A DNA stretch of 64,000 bases from Actinomycetota bacterium. GTDB taxonomy: Bacteria > Actinomycetota > Actinomycetes > Propionibacteriales > Nocardioidaceae. The stretch covers positions 82,417-146,416 of the forward strand of contig WLJH01000006.1 of NCBI GenBank assembly GCA_009701885.1, written 5' to 3'. A program made the translations under genes and the position numbers. Below the pieces are notes generated by a model. The model was not told the DNA's origin and searched no databases. It saw only the letters and a list, made by a program, of their open reading frames with translations. This document shows, one piece after another, positions 1-6,640 of this stretch; the stretch's first letter is position 1, and every line of letters begins with the position of its first letter.

Positions 1-65
1 AGGACGGCGGTGGCAGCGGTGGCAGCGGTGGCAGCCAGAGCCTGTCGGAACGTGGAGAGTCGCAC
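1..65 (-). CDS. Start of a secreted or lipoprotein gene, cut by the window edge
   Basis: Only the first 21 codons are present. A GTG start at 65-63 is preceded by AAAGG seven bases upstream. The translation begins MRLSTFRQALAATAATAATA, a short basic start followed by an Ala/Thr-rich hydrophobic run that looks like a signal peptide. The reading frame is open to the edge. A direct-repeat regulator-like element lies about 85 bp upstream (150-167), the same element found before the DUF4956 operon and the trypsin-like protease, so this gene is probably co-regulated with them. The function cannot be told from so short a piece. Confidence 0.45.
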   Translation of the reverse strand, partial: MRLSTFRQALAATAATAATAV

Positions 66-149
66 GGTAGTACCTTTCGAGAGCGTCAGGCCGGGATGCC
101 CGGTGATGACGACTCTGCTCGGGCGACCTGTCCGCGAGATGGCCTGTCC

Positions 150-167
150 TTGTGAGGCTCCTGTGAG
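150..167 (-). promoter_or_regulatory. OmpR-type direct repeat, copy A
   Basis: On the minus strand the site reads CTCACAG-GAGC-CTCACAA, two 7-bp direct repeats with an 11-bp period (one helical turn), the usual geometry of OmpR/PhoB-family response-regulator sites. Near-identical copies lie at 3258-3275 and 4541-4558, each 50-90 bp upstream of a minus-strand start. The regulator is not proven. Confidence 0.55.
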
Positions 168-204
168 CTCGCGAAGACGAACCGCCGCTGCGCCGAGAAG
201 CTCA

Positions 205-378
205 CCGCCGGGAGCGAGCTCGGTGACGAGCTGTGCAGGAAGGAGCGCGAGCCCCACGCCGACGAGGGACCCGAGCAGCAGGTAGTTGGCGGTGAGCAGC
301 GCCGCGGCCAGGGCGGGGTGGTGAGCGTCGTGTGGCGCGACTTCCCGGCGGCCGTGCGGAACATGGTCGTCGTCACTC
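205..378 (-). pseudogene. Possible frameshifted membrane-protein remnant after cotH
   Basis: A GTG at 378-376 overlaps the cotH stop codon in a GTGA arrangement, as expected for a coupled downstream gene, and opens a frame reading VTTTMFRTAAGKSRHTTLTT. After a C-rich run near 312-320 that frame loses sense. The neighbouring frame continues as a clear membrane segment (LAAALLTANYLLLGSLVGVG) with good third-position GC until about position 205. Below that point codon bias collapses and the regulatory repeat at 150-167 begins. The simplest reading is a frameshifted or decayed fourth gene of the operon, but the assignment is weak and no family is recognised. Confidence 0.3.
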
Positions 379-1797
379 CTGCTCGGCGACGAAGTCGCGG
401 ATGGCCTGGGCCTCGTCGGCCACGGTCGCAGGGTCCACGAGGTCGCTCGCGTGGTCGGCGAGCACGCCGGCCCAGCGGTCGACGACCTCCTCCGCCACGC
501 CGCTGCTGTAGAGACTGGCGACCAGGTCGGTCTTCGCCTGGGTGACGAGGTCGTCCCACTTCTCCACGGCGGTGAACCGCTCGACGAGCACGTTCGACCT
601 TCCCCCCATGCCACCGAATCCCATCCCGCCAGGGCGAGCACCCCCGTCAGGCATCTCCATGCCCTCAGGAGGTTCGAAGCCCTCCGGTGGCTCGAAGCCC
701 TCGGACGGGTCGAACCCCTCCGGTGGCTCGAAGCCCTCGGGCCGCTCGCCATCCCCACCGAAGGAGCGACCGCCGCCGCCCGGTGAACCGCCGAAGGCGA
801 GGTTGTGGTCCCACGCGACGACGGTGAATCCGCCGGACTCTGCGTCGTAGCGCAGGTACGAGTTGTTGCCCGGTCCGTCGATGTCGTCGAAGTTGCCGAT
901 GAGGTCCTGGAAGGCGAGGTAGCGCGCGAACGCCTCGACGTCGAGGCGCTCCGCTAGCCCCTCCTCGAACTCCGCGTCCGTGCTGTTGTTGACGAAATCC
1001 AGCAGCTCGATCAACGGGGTGAGGTCCTCCTCACCGGTCTCCTGGTCGAAGATCTCGTCGTACGCGTCCGGGTCGGTGCCCCGCCAAGACCAGTCGCCGC
1101 CGGCCTCGGCCTTGTAGAGGATGCCCTCGGTGGTGAAGTTCTCCTCCTCCCACTGCTCGTCCAACGCCTGCACGACCAGTCGCAGCTGCGCGTCGCCGCC
1201 GTTGACCGAGAACGACGTTGGTACGGCGTGCTCGCTGGCCAGTCCCGCCTCGGCGAGCAGCTCGAGCGCCACCGCCTCGTTCAGCGCGGTCTCGCTGCTG
1301 TTGGACCGGATGACGAAGTCGGTCCAGCCGTCCAGCGACTGGTCCTCGACGAACTCGTCGAGACGGACCAGCCACGGGAGCTCCGCAGGGTCAGCGCCGT
1401 CCTCCAACCCGCGCAGGGACGAGTTTCCCTTCAGGCGCATCCCCACCCGCTCGAACGTCTTGCCGTCGATGGTGACGGTGGCCTCAACCCACTCCTTCTC
1501 CGAGGTCTCCTGGTAGACGTCGATCATGTCGGCGACGGCGTCGGCGTCCACGTCCACCGTGATGTCGTGCACCGTGCCGGCGTCCCAGATGCCCTCCCCT
1601 TCTCCCACGGAGGCGGCCGAGGTCGCCACCGACCCGGCGGCCGCGCTGGACTCGTCGCGGAGCACGGCGACGGCGGTACCACCTCCGATGGTCAAGACGG
1701 CGAGCACGGCCAGCGCCGCCGTCAGCCGCTTGGGTGTGCCGAAGAGCGACCGTCCCGACGCGTCGGGCAGGTTGTCGTGGGAATTGTCAGACGTCAT
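373..1797 (-). CDS. CotH kinase family protein
   Basis: 474 aa. A membrane-anchored N-terminus (hydrophobic stretch about residues 26-45) is followed by a CotH-type atypical kinase fold. Recognisable segments are the VGMRLKGNSSLRG start of the domain, a central FARYLAFQDLIGNFDD and GGFTVVAWDHNLAFGG with the Asp of the metal-binding loop. Spore CotH phosphorylates coat protein; in non-sporulating actinobacteria the substrate is unknown. The start chosen has AGGAG eight bases upstream; an upstream in-frame start at 1833 would overlap the VTC gene more deeply. The C-terminal third contains a Pro/Gly-rich tandem repeat (EGFEPP units). It is the last clearly intact gene of a DUF4956-VTC-CotH operon, a set often found together. 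Confidence 0.85.
   Translation of the reverse strand: MTSDNSHDNLPDASGRSLFGTPKRLTAALAVLAVLTIGGGTAVAVLRDESSAAAGSVATSAASVGEGEGIWDAGTVHDITVDVDADAVADMIDVYQETSEKEWVEATVTIDGKTFERVGMRLKGNSSLRGLEDGADPAELPWLVRLDEFVEDQSLDGWTDFVIRSNSSETALNEAVALELLAEAGLASEHAVPTSFSVNGGDAQLRLVVQALDEQWEEENFTTEGILYKAEAGGDWSWRGTDPDAYDEIFDQETGEEDLTPLIELLDFVNNSTDAEFEEGLAERLDVEAFARYLAFQDLIGNFDDIDGPGNNSYLRYDAESGGFTVVAWDHNLAFGGSPGGGGRSFGGDGERPEGFEPPEGFDPSEGFEPPEGFEPPEGMEMPDGGARPGGMGFGGMGGRSNVLVERFTAVEKWDDLVTQAKTDLVASLYSSGVAEEVVDRWAGVLADHASDLVDPATVADEAQAIRDFVAEQE
660..741 (-). repeat. EGFEPP tandem repeat inside cotH
   Basis: Four to five 18-bp units encode EGFEPP, EGFDPS, EGFEPP, EGFEPP and EGMEMP in a row, followed by a Gly/Met-rich tail. 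The units lie in an insertion between the catalytic WDHNLAFGG loop and the C-terminal helical part, so they probably form a flexible Pro-rich arm rather than part of the kinase core. Confidence 0.7.
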
Positions 1798-2572
1798 GAG
1801 GGAGCTCCTGTCGGATCGAGAGTGCGGGGGCAAGGTCGCGGGTCACGACGCGGTGCCAGCGGTTGCGGGGCAGCTCGGGCGTCAGGAGGGCGAGCCCGGT
1901 GCCGTACTTGGAGATGCGAACGGGGCGGTGCCCCAGCGCCCAGAGTCGGCGGTCGAGAGGGCCGGGCGATCCCGGGGGGCTCTTGGTCTCCACGACCAGC
2001 GCGCCGTCGAGCCCGACGCTGCCGGACGCGGAGGACCAGTGCAGGTCGCCGTCGACCGTCGCCCGTCCGCCGCCGTCCGGGAGCAGCAGGGTGGAGCGCC
2101 GGTACGCCGTGCGCAATGTCGCGACGAGGCCGCCTGCGTCCACCCCGCGAACCCCCGCTCCGACGAGCCGTTCACCGACCCAGGCCGTCGCCTCGGCGCT
2201 GAGCTCTTCGCTGGACGAGCTGTGGCACGGCATCCGTTCCTTGACGGTCTCCCCCCGGCCGCTGCGGGTCTTGACCTCGAGCCACTGCTCGCCCGTGTCC
2301 GCGTACAGCCGGGTGCGGACCTTCCATCGGCGGCGACGGGGGTGCGCCGACCCTGCCCAGCTGGTCAGGTCCGTGGTGTCGAAGTACGTCGACTCGTAGC
2401 GGAACGCGCGCCGGTCGTCGATCTCGAGGACTCGCAGACCGCGCACGCCGGAGACCAGGGCACCGAGGTCGGGGAGCGGCACGACGTACTTGCGGTCGGT
2501 GCGGGTGAGCAGCTGGGAGGTGGAGTTGACGCTCTCGAGGTCGACGGACGGCAGCTCAGCGAAGGCGTCCAT
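1787..2572 (-). CDS. VTC-domain (polyphosphate polymerase-like) protein
   Basis: 261 aa, about the usual length for stand-alone bacterial VTC domains. The tunnel-fold basic and acidic residues are visible in order: TDRKYVV near residue 20, FRYESTYFDT near 50, WKVRTRLY near 75, WLEVKTR near 90, TAYRRSTL near 140, ATVDGDLHW and VVETKS toward the end. In yeast Vtc4 these residues bind ATP and polyphosphate; bacterial members beside CotH and DUF4956 are uncharacterised. The ATG overlaps nothing and lies 1 bp past the DUF4956 stop; the 3' end overlaps the cotH start by 11 bp, so the three genes are almost certainly one transcript. Confidence 0.82.
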   Translation of the reverse strand: MDAFAELPSVDLESVNSTSQLLTRTDRKYVVPLPDLGALVSGVRGLRVLEIDDRRAFRYESTYFDTTDLTSWAGSAHPRRRRWKVRTRLYADTGEQWLEVKTRSGRGETVKERMPCHSSSSEELSAEATAWVGERLVGAGVRGVDAGGLVATLRTAYRRSTLLLPDGGGRATVDGDLHWSSASGSVGLDGALVVETKSPPGSPGPLDRRLWALGHRPVRISKYGTGLALLTPELPRNRWHRVVTRDLAPALSIRQELPHDV

Positions 2573-2573
2573 G

Positions 2574-3185
2574 TCAGCGGGCCGCGAGGGTGTTCGACGC
2601 GGCGCCGGTGGTGCGCTCCGACTCGGGCATGGTCGCTCGTGACGCCTGCTGCGCATAACGCACGTCGACGGTCGTCGAGTCGTTGACGAGGTCGACGCGC
2701 AGCGGGACAGCACGGTGGATGCGGGCGTCCAGGACCAGCTCGAGACGCTCAACGAGGTCCGCTTCGTTCGTGATCGCCGAGTCGAGCACCACGATCTGCT
2801 GACGGGCGCCTCGGCGAAGTGCGGCGGTGTCGGCGACCGCCATCACGCCGACGACCAGGCCCATGAGGGCCACGGCGAGCGTCAGGTCGTCGAAGCCCAG
2901 GCCGCCGATGAGGCCGAGCGCGAGGGAGGAGAAGTAGTAGGCGATCTCGTGCTGTCCCAGCTCGGCGGAGCGCAGACGGATGATGGACAGCACGCCGAAC
3001 AAGCCCAGTCCCAGGCCGATGGTGGCGGCGCTGCTCGACAGCGCGATCGTGACGGCCAGGACACCGACGTTCAAGGCGAGGAATGCGACGACGAGGTCCG
3101 CACGCCGGTGTCGCGGGAAGTAGATGGCCAGGGCCAGGACGAGGACGGCGGCGACGTCGGCGCCGGCGAGGAGGTACGTCATCAT
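2574..3185 (-). CDS. DUF4956 membrane protein
   Basis: 203 aa. Four hydrophobic segments fill residues 1-130 (starting LLAGADVAAVLVLALAIYF, then LVVAFLALNVGVLAVTIAL, an IGLGLGLFGVLSIIRLRS signature typical of DUF4956, and LTLAVALMGLVVGVMAVAD), followed by a soluble C-terminal part of about 75 residues. First gene of the operon with the VTC and CotH genes. Two consecutive ATG codons (3185, 3182) occur; the first has AAGGA eight bases upstream. The direct-repeat element at 3258-3275 lies 73 bp upstream and probably controls the operon. Function unknown. Confidence 0.8.
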   Translation of the reverse strand: MMTYLLAGADVAAVLVLALAIYFPRHRRADLVVAFLALNVGVLAVTIALSSSAATIGLGLGLFGVLSIIRLRSAELGQHEIAYYFSSLALGLIGGLGFDDLTLAVALMGLVVGVMAVADTAALRRGARQQIVVLDSAITNEADLVERLELVLDARIHRAVPLRVDLVNDSTTVDVRYAQQASRATMPESERTTGAASNTLAAR

Positions 3186-3257
3186 GCGAGAAGTCCTTGG
3201 GTTCGAGGAGGGTGCCCCCACGATGGGCGGCACACCTGGTGAGGGGCTGGCGTAGGG

Positions 3258-3275
3258 CTGTGAGGCACCTGTGGG
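3258..3275 (-). promoter_or_regulatory. OmpR-type direct repeat, copy B
   Basis: The minus strand reads CCCACAG-GTGC-CTCACAG, the same 7-4-7 layout as copies A and C. It lies in the only intergenic space (3186-3307) upstream of the DUF4956-VTC-CotH operon and just behind the stop codon of the protease gene. Confidence 0.55.
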
Positions 3276-3307
3276 TGACGGCGCGCCAGCGGGCGCGGCC
3301 GTCGGGC

Positions 3308-4489
3308 TCAGGCGACGGGGGCGCGCCCGAGGGTGAGGTCGGCGCTGTGGGCCTCACCCAGCGAATCGGTCCAGGCGACCCGGACCTCGTCGCCGGCGTC
3401 GTGCGAGGCGACGGCCCGGCGTAGCGCCGCGATGGTCGGTGTGGCCGTCCCGGCAACGGCGGTGACGATGTCGCCCGCCCGGAGGCCGGCCTCGTCGGCC
3501 GCGCCGCCCTCGAGGACGGCTGCGATCGTGGCCGCTCCAGTCCCCGAGGCGAGCTGCACGCCGAGGAAGGCGTCGTACCCGACCGAGACGGTCGAGGACT
3601 CCTCCCCCGACAGGATGTCGTCGGCGATGCGGAGCACCCGCCGGATCGGGATGACGTAGCCCACGATGTCGCTGCGCCCGCTCGACGCTGCGACGTTCAT
3701 GCCGACGACATCCCCGTCCCCGTCGAGCAGGGCGCCCCCGGAGTCGCCCGAGATGATGTCGGCGTCGACCTCGATGAGGTTGCGGATCGTCGTCTCGGTG
3801 CCGTCGTCGTTGCTCACCGTGACCGGCTCGTGCGGGTCGGTCACGGTGCCCGGGGCCGCGGTCAGCGTGCCGCCGTCCCCGCCGGCGTCACCGACCGCAG
3901 TGACGGCGTCCCCGACGTCGAGCGTGGCGGTGTTCGTCGTGACCTCTGGCATCGAGGGCGCGTCGACGAGCCGCAGGACGGCGACGTCATGGAGGGCGTC
4001 GGTGCCCAGGACCTCAGCGTCGTAGGTCTCACCCGTCGTGGCCACCGTGACGGTGACCTCGGTGCTTCCTTCGACCACGTGGTGGTTGGTCACGACGACG
4101 CCGTCGTCGCCGTCGATCACCATGCCGGTGCCCGCTCCCTCGCCTGACCCGAACTCGACCACCGTCGAGACCATGACCACTCCCCGTGACTGCGCGGTCG
4201 TCGCGTCGGTCGCGTCGAGACCCGCGGTCACCGGGACCTGGTCGTACGGCGAGGCGTAGCCGCCGTACGGGCCGAGACCCGCATTCGGGCCATAGCCGCC
4301 GTACCCCGGGCCGAACGCTGGGTCGCCGGGGCTGCCCGGCCAGTCGACCTCAGGCGCGCTAGCCGGTGGAGGAACCGTGGCCGCGTGGGCCGGCACCACC
4401 GTCAGGACGGTGGACGCCGCGAGCGCGGTCGCGGCGACCGTCGCGCCGGCGCGGCGTAGGGCGCGTCGCAGGAAGAACGGCTGGCTCAT
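3308..4489 (-). CDS. Secreted S1C (HtrA-like) serine protease with PDZ domain
   Basis: 393 aa. Residues 1-36 form a signal peptide (double-Arg start, hydrophobic core, AHA cleavage site), followed by a Gly/Pro/Tyr-rich linker to about 85. The trypsin-like domain has all three catalytic residues: His137 in TNHHVV, Asp168 in ALHDVAVLRL and Ser250 in SGDSGGAL. A PDZ domain covers about 300-390 (FLGVQL to VRVAWTD). It probably acts outside the membrane in protein quality control, like mycobacterial PepD, which the MprAB system controls. The ATG has GAGGAG six bases upstream. A direct-repeat element sits about 52-69 bp upstream of the start. Confidence 0.9.
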   Translation of the reverse strand: MSQPFFLRRALRRAGATVAATALAASTVLTVVPAHAATVPPPASAPEVDWPGSPGDPAFGPGYGGYGPNAGLGPYGGYASPYDQVPVTAGLDATDATTAQSRGVVMVSTVVEFGSGEGAGTGMVIDGDDGVVVTNHHVVEGSTEVTVTVATTGETYDAEVLGTDALHDVAVLRLVDAPSMPEVTTNTATLDVGDAVTAVGDAGGDGGTLTAAPGTVTDPHEPVTVSNDDGTETTIRNLIEVDADIISGDSGGALLDGDGDVVGMNVAASSGRSDIVGYVIPIRRVLRIADDILSGEESSTVSVGYDAFLGVQLASGTGAATIAAVLEGGAADEAGLRAGDIVTAVAGTATPTIAALRRAVASHDAGDEVRVAWTDSLGEAHSADLTLGRAPVA

Positions 4490-4540
4490 GGGTGCTCCTC
4501 GATGTGCTGCGGGTTGGTGAGACCAACCTGCGGCGCGAGC

Positions 4541-4558
4541 TTGTGAGGAGCCTGTGCG
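4541..4558 (-). promoter_or_regulatory. OmpR-type direct repeat, copy C
   Basis: The minus strand reads CGCACAG-GCTC-CTCACAA. It shares 7-4-7 spacing and the CACAG / CTCACA core with copies A and B. It lies upstream of the trypsin-like protease. The rest of the space 4490-4852, upstream of both this protease and the gene at 4853, shows no gene and no clear terminator. Confidence 0.55.
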
Positions 4559-4852
4559 CACCGTGGCAAGAGCTTCTGAGATCGTCGGGAGTGACACGCT
4601 GGGAGGTGTCAGAGCACGCGGGTTCTTGGTCCATGACCATGGGCAGAGCCGTGAAAGGGTCAAACTGGTGTCCAACCGCCGTCGCGGCGCGCGTTGCGAC
4701 TCGGTGACGTGCGGCCCCGGCGCGGCCCACGAGCCCCCTGAAATCGAGCGTTTGCGCAGGTCAGCAGCCATCCCGCGTCAGAACTACGACATCTGAGTCG
4801 CTGACCTGCTGCACCCGGGGGCCCGTCGCGCAAGCCGCGGGCCCTCGGGCCT

Positions 4853-5290
4853 GTGAACCTCGCGGCACTCCCCCTGCCACAACACGTACGTCGTCGCCTC
4901 GACCCCGACCTCCCAGGCTCGTGGGTCGACGTGCTCCGCGCCGACGACTCCTTCGGAGCCAGCCGCGTCATGGTCCTGCCTGAGGCGCTGCGCCGGACCC
5001 TGCGCCGAGAGATCCCACCGTCCGGCGTCCTGGTCGCGGTCCCCCACAAGTTCGAGATGTGGCTGCACTTCCCGGTCGATGACTCCGTGCTGGACGTGTC
5101 CGTGGGGATGGCCTTCGACGCGCTCTGCGCCTGGGCCCAGGAGCCGTTCCCGCTGTCACCGCACGTCTACCTGGTCTCACCCGACATGCATGCCGAGGTC
5201 CTGGTGGCCGCCGACGCCGAAGGGGCGTCCCTGGACCACCGTCGCCTGCGGCAGCTCATCCGCAGCCTGCCGCCCTCAGCGGCTGCCTGA
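4853..5290 (+). CDS. Hypothetical protein, 145 aa
   Basis: No family recognised. The frame has the strong third-position GC bias of real genes in this genome. The sequence is a compact soluble alpha/beta protein: RRRLDPDLPGSWVDV near the start, two hydrophobic strands (VLVAVPHKFEMWLHFPV and LDVSVGMAFDALCAW) and a helical C-terminus. There is no signal peptide. GTG is the first plausible start, without a good Shine-Dalgarno sequence. It stands alone between divergent and convergent minus-strand genes. Its 3' end overlaps, on the other strand, the beta-lactamase remnant. Confidence 0.55.
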   Translation: MNLAALPLPQHVRRRLDPDLPGSWVDVLRADDSFGASRVMVLPEALRRTLRREIPPSGVLVAVPHKFEMWLHFPVDDSVLDVSVGMAFDALCAWAQEPFPLSPHVYLVSPDMHAEVLVAADAEGASLDHRRLRQLIRSLPPSAAA

Positions 5291-5395
5291 CCCGACCGCT
5301 CGATCCGCCCGGCGGCTCGAGGACGGCGATGTCGTTGCGCGTGCCCCAGCTCGCGGTGCCGGTCTTGTCGCCGACCACCCAACCCTCGGGGTGCG
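5256..5395 (-). pseudogene. C-terminal remnant of a class A beta-lactamase
   Basis: Read on the minus strand, the space between the unknown gene and mrpG encodes PEGWVVGDKTGTASWGTRND followed by IAVLEPPGG. This is the beta-10/11 region of class A beta-lactamases: the Trp-Val-Val-x-Asp-Lys-Thr-Gly KTG box, then the N-D-(I/V)-A-V strand and PPG loop. Nothing upstream of it resembles the Ser-x-x-Lys or SDN boxes, because mrpG begins there, and the frame ends at a TGA at 5258-5256 shortly after. It is therefore a short dead fragment left after deletion of most of the gene. Confidence 0.6.
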
Positions 5396-5412
5396 GCGGC
5401 GGCCGCGTGCAG

Positions 5413-5778
5413 CTAGGGCGCCCCCCGCGGCTCCTCGTGGTCCAGGACCTCGCTCAGCTCGTCGACGACAAGCAGGTCGTGACGCACCTGCCCGGCCCGG
5501 AACGAGGCGCGCCCGATCAGGTGGCTCGACACCACGCTCGTGGTCATCTGCAGCACCACGACCAGGGCGAGCAACGCCACGGTCGAGGGGTCGCGCAGCC
5601 GCAGGCCCACCCCGAGGACGACCAGCACCGTCCCGAGCACCTGCGGCTTGGTCGCGGCGTGCATCCGGCTCAGCAGGTCGGGCATCCGCAGCACCCCGAT
5701 CGCGGCGACCAGAGCGAGCAGCGCGCCGGTCAGCAGGCAGGCCGCCGCGGCGACGTCGAGCGCCACCGTCCACGTCAT
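5413..5778 (-). CDS. mrpG: Mrp antiporter subunit G
   Basis: 121 aa. MnhG/PhaG family: three membrane helices, with the diagnostic IGVLRMPDLLSRMHAATKPQ loop and VVLQMTTSVVSSHLIGRAS in the third helix region. Last gene of the Mrp operon. Its ATG overlaps the mrpF stop (ATGA). As part of the membrane complex it is needed for proton-coupled Na+ export. Confidence 0.92.
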   Translation of the reverse strand: MTWTVALDVAAAACLLTGALLALVAAIGVLRMPDLLSRMHAATKPQVLGTVLVVLGVGLRLRDPSTVALLALVVVLQMTTSVVSSHLIGRASFRAGQVRHDLLVVDELSEVLDHEEPRGAP

Positions 5779-6083
5779 CGTCGGTCCCCCCGCATCTCCT
5801 CGGCGCCGTCGCGTCCGGCCTCCAGGTCGTCGCTGCGACTGGCGTAGCGCGCGACGCTGGCCGCGCCGACGAAGCCGAAGCCCGCGAGCACCAGCACGAT
5901 CGGCAGCGCGACCGTCTTCCCCGTCGAGGCCACGTGCAGGCCGATGCCGCACACCGTGACGGCGACAAGGACGTCCAGCGCGACGCTGCGGTCCAGGATC
6001 GTCGGGCCGATGGTGGCTCGGATCGTCAGGAGGATCGCCGCGGCCACGAGCATCGCGGTCGCCAGGAGGAGCACGACGCTCAC
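5775..6083 (-). CDS. mrpF: Mrp antiporter subunit F
   Basis: 102 aa, MnhF/PhaF family with three hydrophobic helices. ILDRSVALDVLVAVTVCGIG carries the conserved Asp-Arg and Asp residues of the subunit. The GTG start overlaps the mrpE stop (GTGA), and the 3' end overlaps the mrpG ATG. The last 25 residues are charged and cytoplasmic. Confidence 0.92.
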   Translation of the reverse strand: MSVVLLLATAMLVAAAILLTIRATIGPTILDRSVALDVLVAVTVCGIGLHVASTGKTVALPIVLVLAGFGFVGAASVARYASRSDDLEAGRDGAEEMRGDRR

Positions 6084-6640
6084 GCGGGCACCTCCTCGCT
6101 CGCGCGGGGCGGCAGCGCGGCCAGGACCCGCTGCTCCAGCTCCAGGGCGCTGCGACGGAACGCCTCGGCCGCCTCGGCGTCGGGCACGTCCAGGACGTGC
6201 AGGTAGAGGGTGTGGGTGGAGCGCCGCGCCTCGACCACCACCGAGCCCGGGACCAGCGAGAGCATCGCTGCCACCAGGGTCAGCACGAAGTCCGAGGAGC
6301 TCTCCAGGTCCACGGCCACCACGGCGTTGCGGACGTGGCCCCGGGTCAGCACGACCCGCGAGACCTGCACGCTGGCGCGGACGACGTCGACGAGGAAGCG
6401 GCCCAGCAGCGCCAGCAGCAGGAGCGGGCGCACCCGGGCGGCGAGGTCGACGGGCGGCAGCGGGAAGACCAGGCAGGTGCCCACCGCGACCAGCACCCCG
6501 CCCAGGACGTAGAGCGGCGCGACCGAGCCCCAGAGGGCGAGCCAGACCAGGGTCAGCACCACCACCGCCGGGAGCTGGACCGCGCGGTGCCGCGCCGGTC
6601 GCGAGGTCCCGTCGCGCCGGGTCCGGGTCACCGGGCTCAT
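6080..6640 (-). CDS. mrpE: Mrp antiporter subunit E
   Basis: 186 aa, MnhE family. A basic 20-residue start is followed by two or three membrane segments (VVVLTLVWLALWGSVAPLYV and a region around 45-60), then the conserved RFLVDVVRASVQVSRVVL helix and a soluble end with LVAAMLSLVPGSVVVE and LYLHVLDV. The ATG overlaps the mrpD stop. A much longer frame running upstream across mrpD is an antisense-free shadow and was not used. Confidence 0.92.
   Translation of the reverse strand: MSPVTRTRRDGTSRPARHRAVQLPAVVVLTLVWLALWGSVAPLYVLGGVLVAVGTCLVFPLPPVDLAARVRPLLLLALLGRFLVDVVRASVQVSRVVLTRGHVRNAVVAVDLESSSDFVLTLVAAMLSLVPGSVVVEARRSTHTLYLHVLDVPDAEAAEAFRRSALELEQRVLAALPPRASEEVPA

Noticed and set aside
10..285. 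91-codon plus-strand frame at the left edge
   Set aside because: Poor codon bias and opposite a signal-peptide start with a ribosome binding site.
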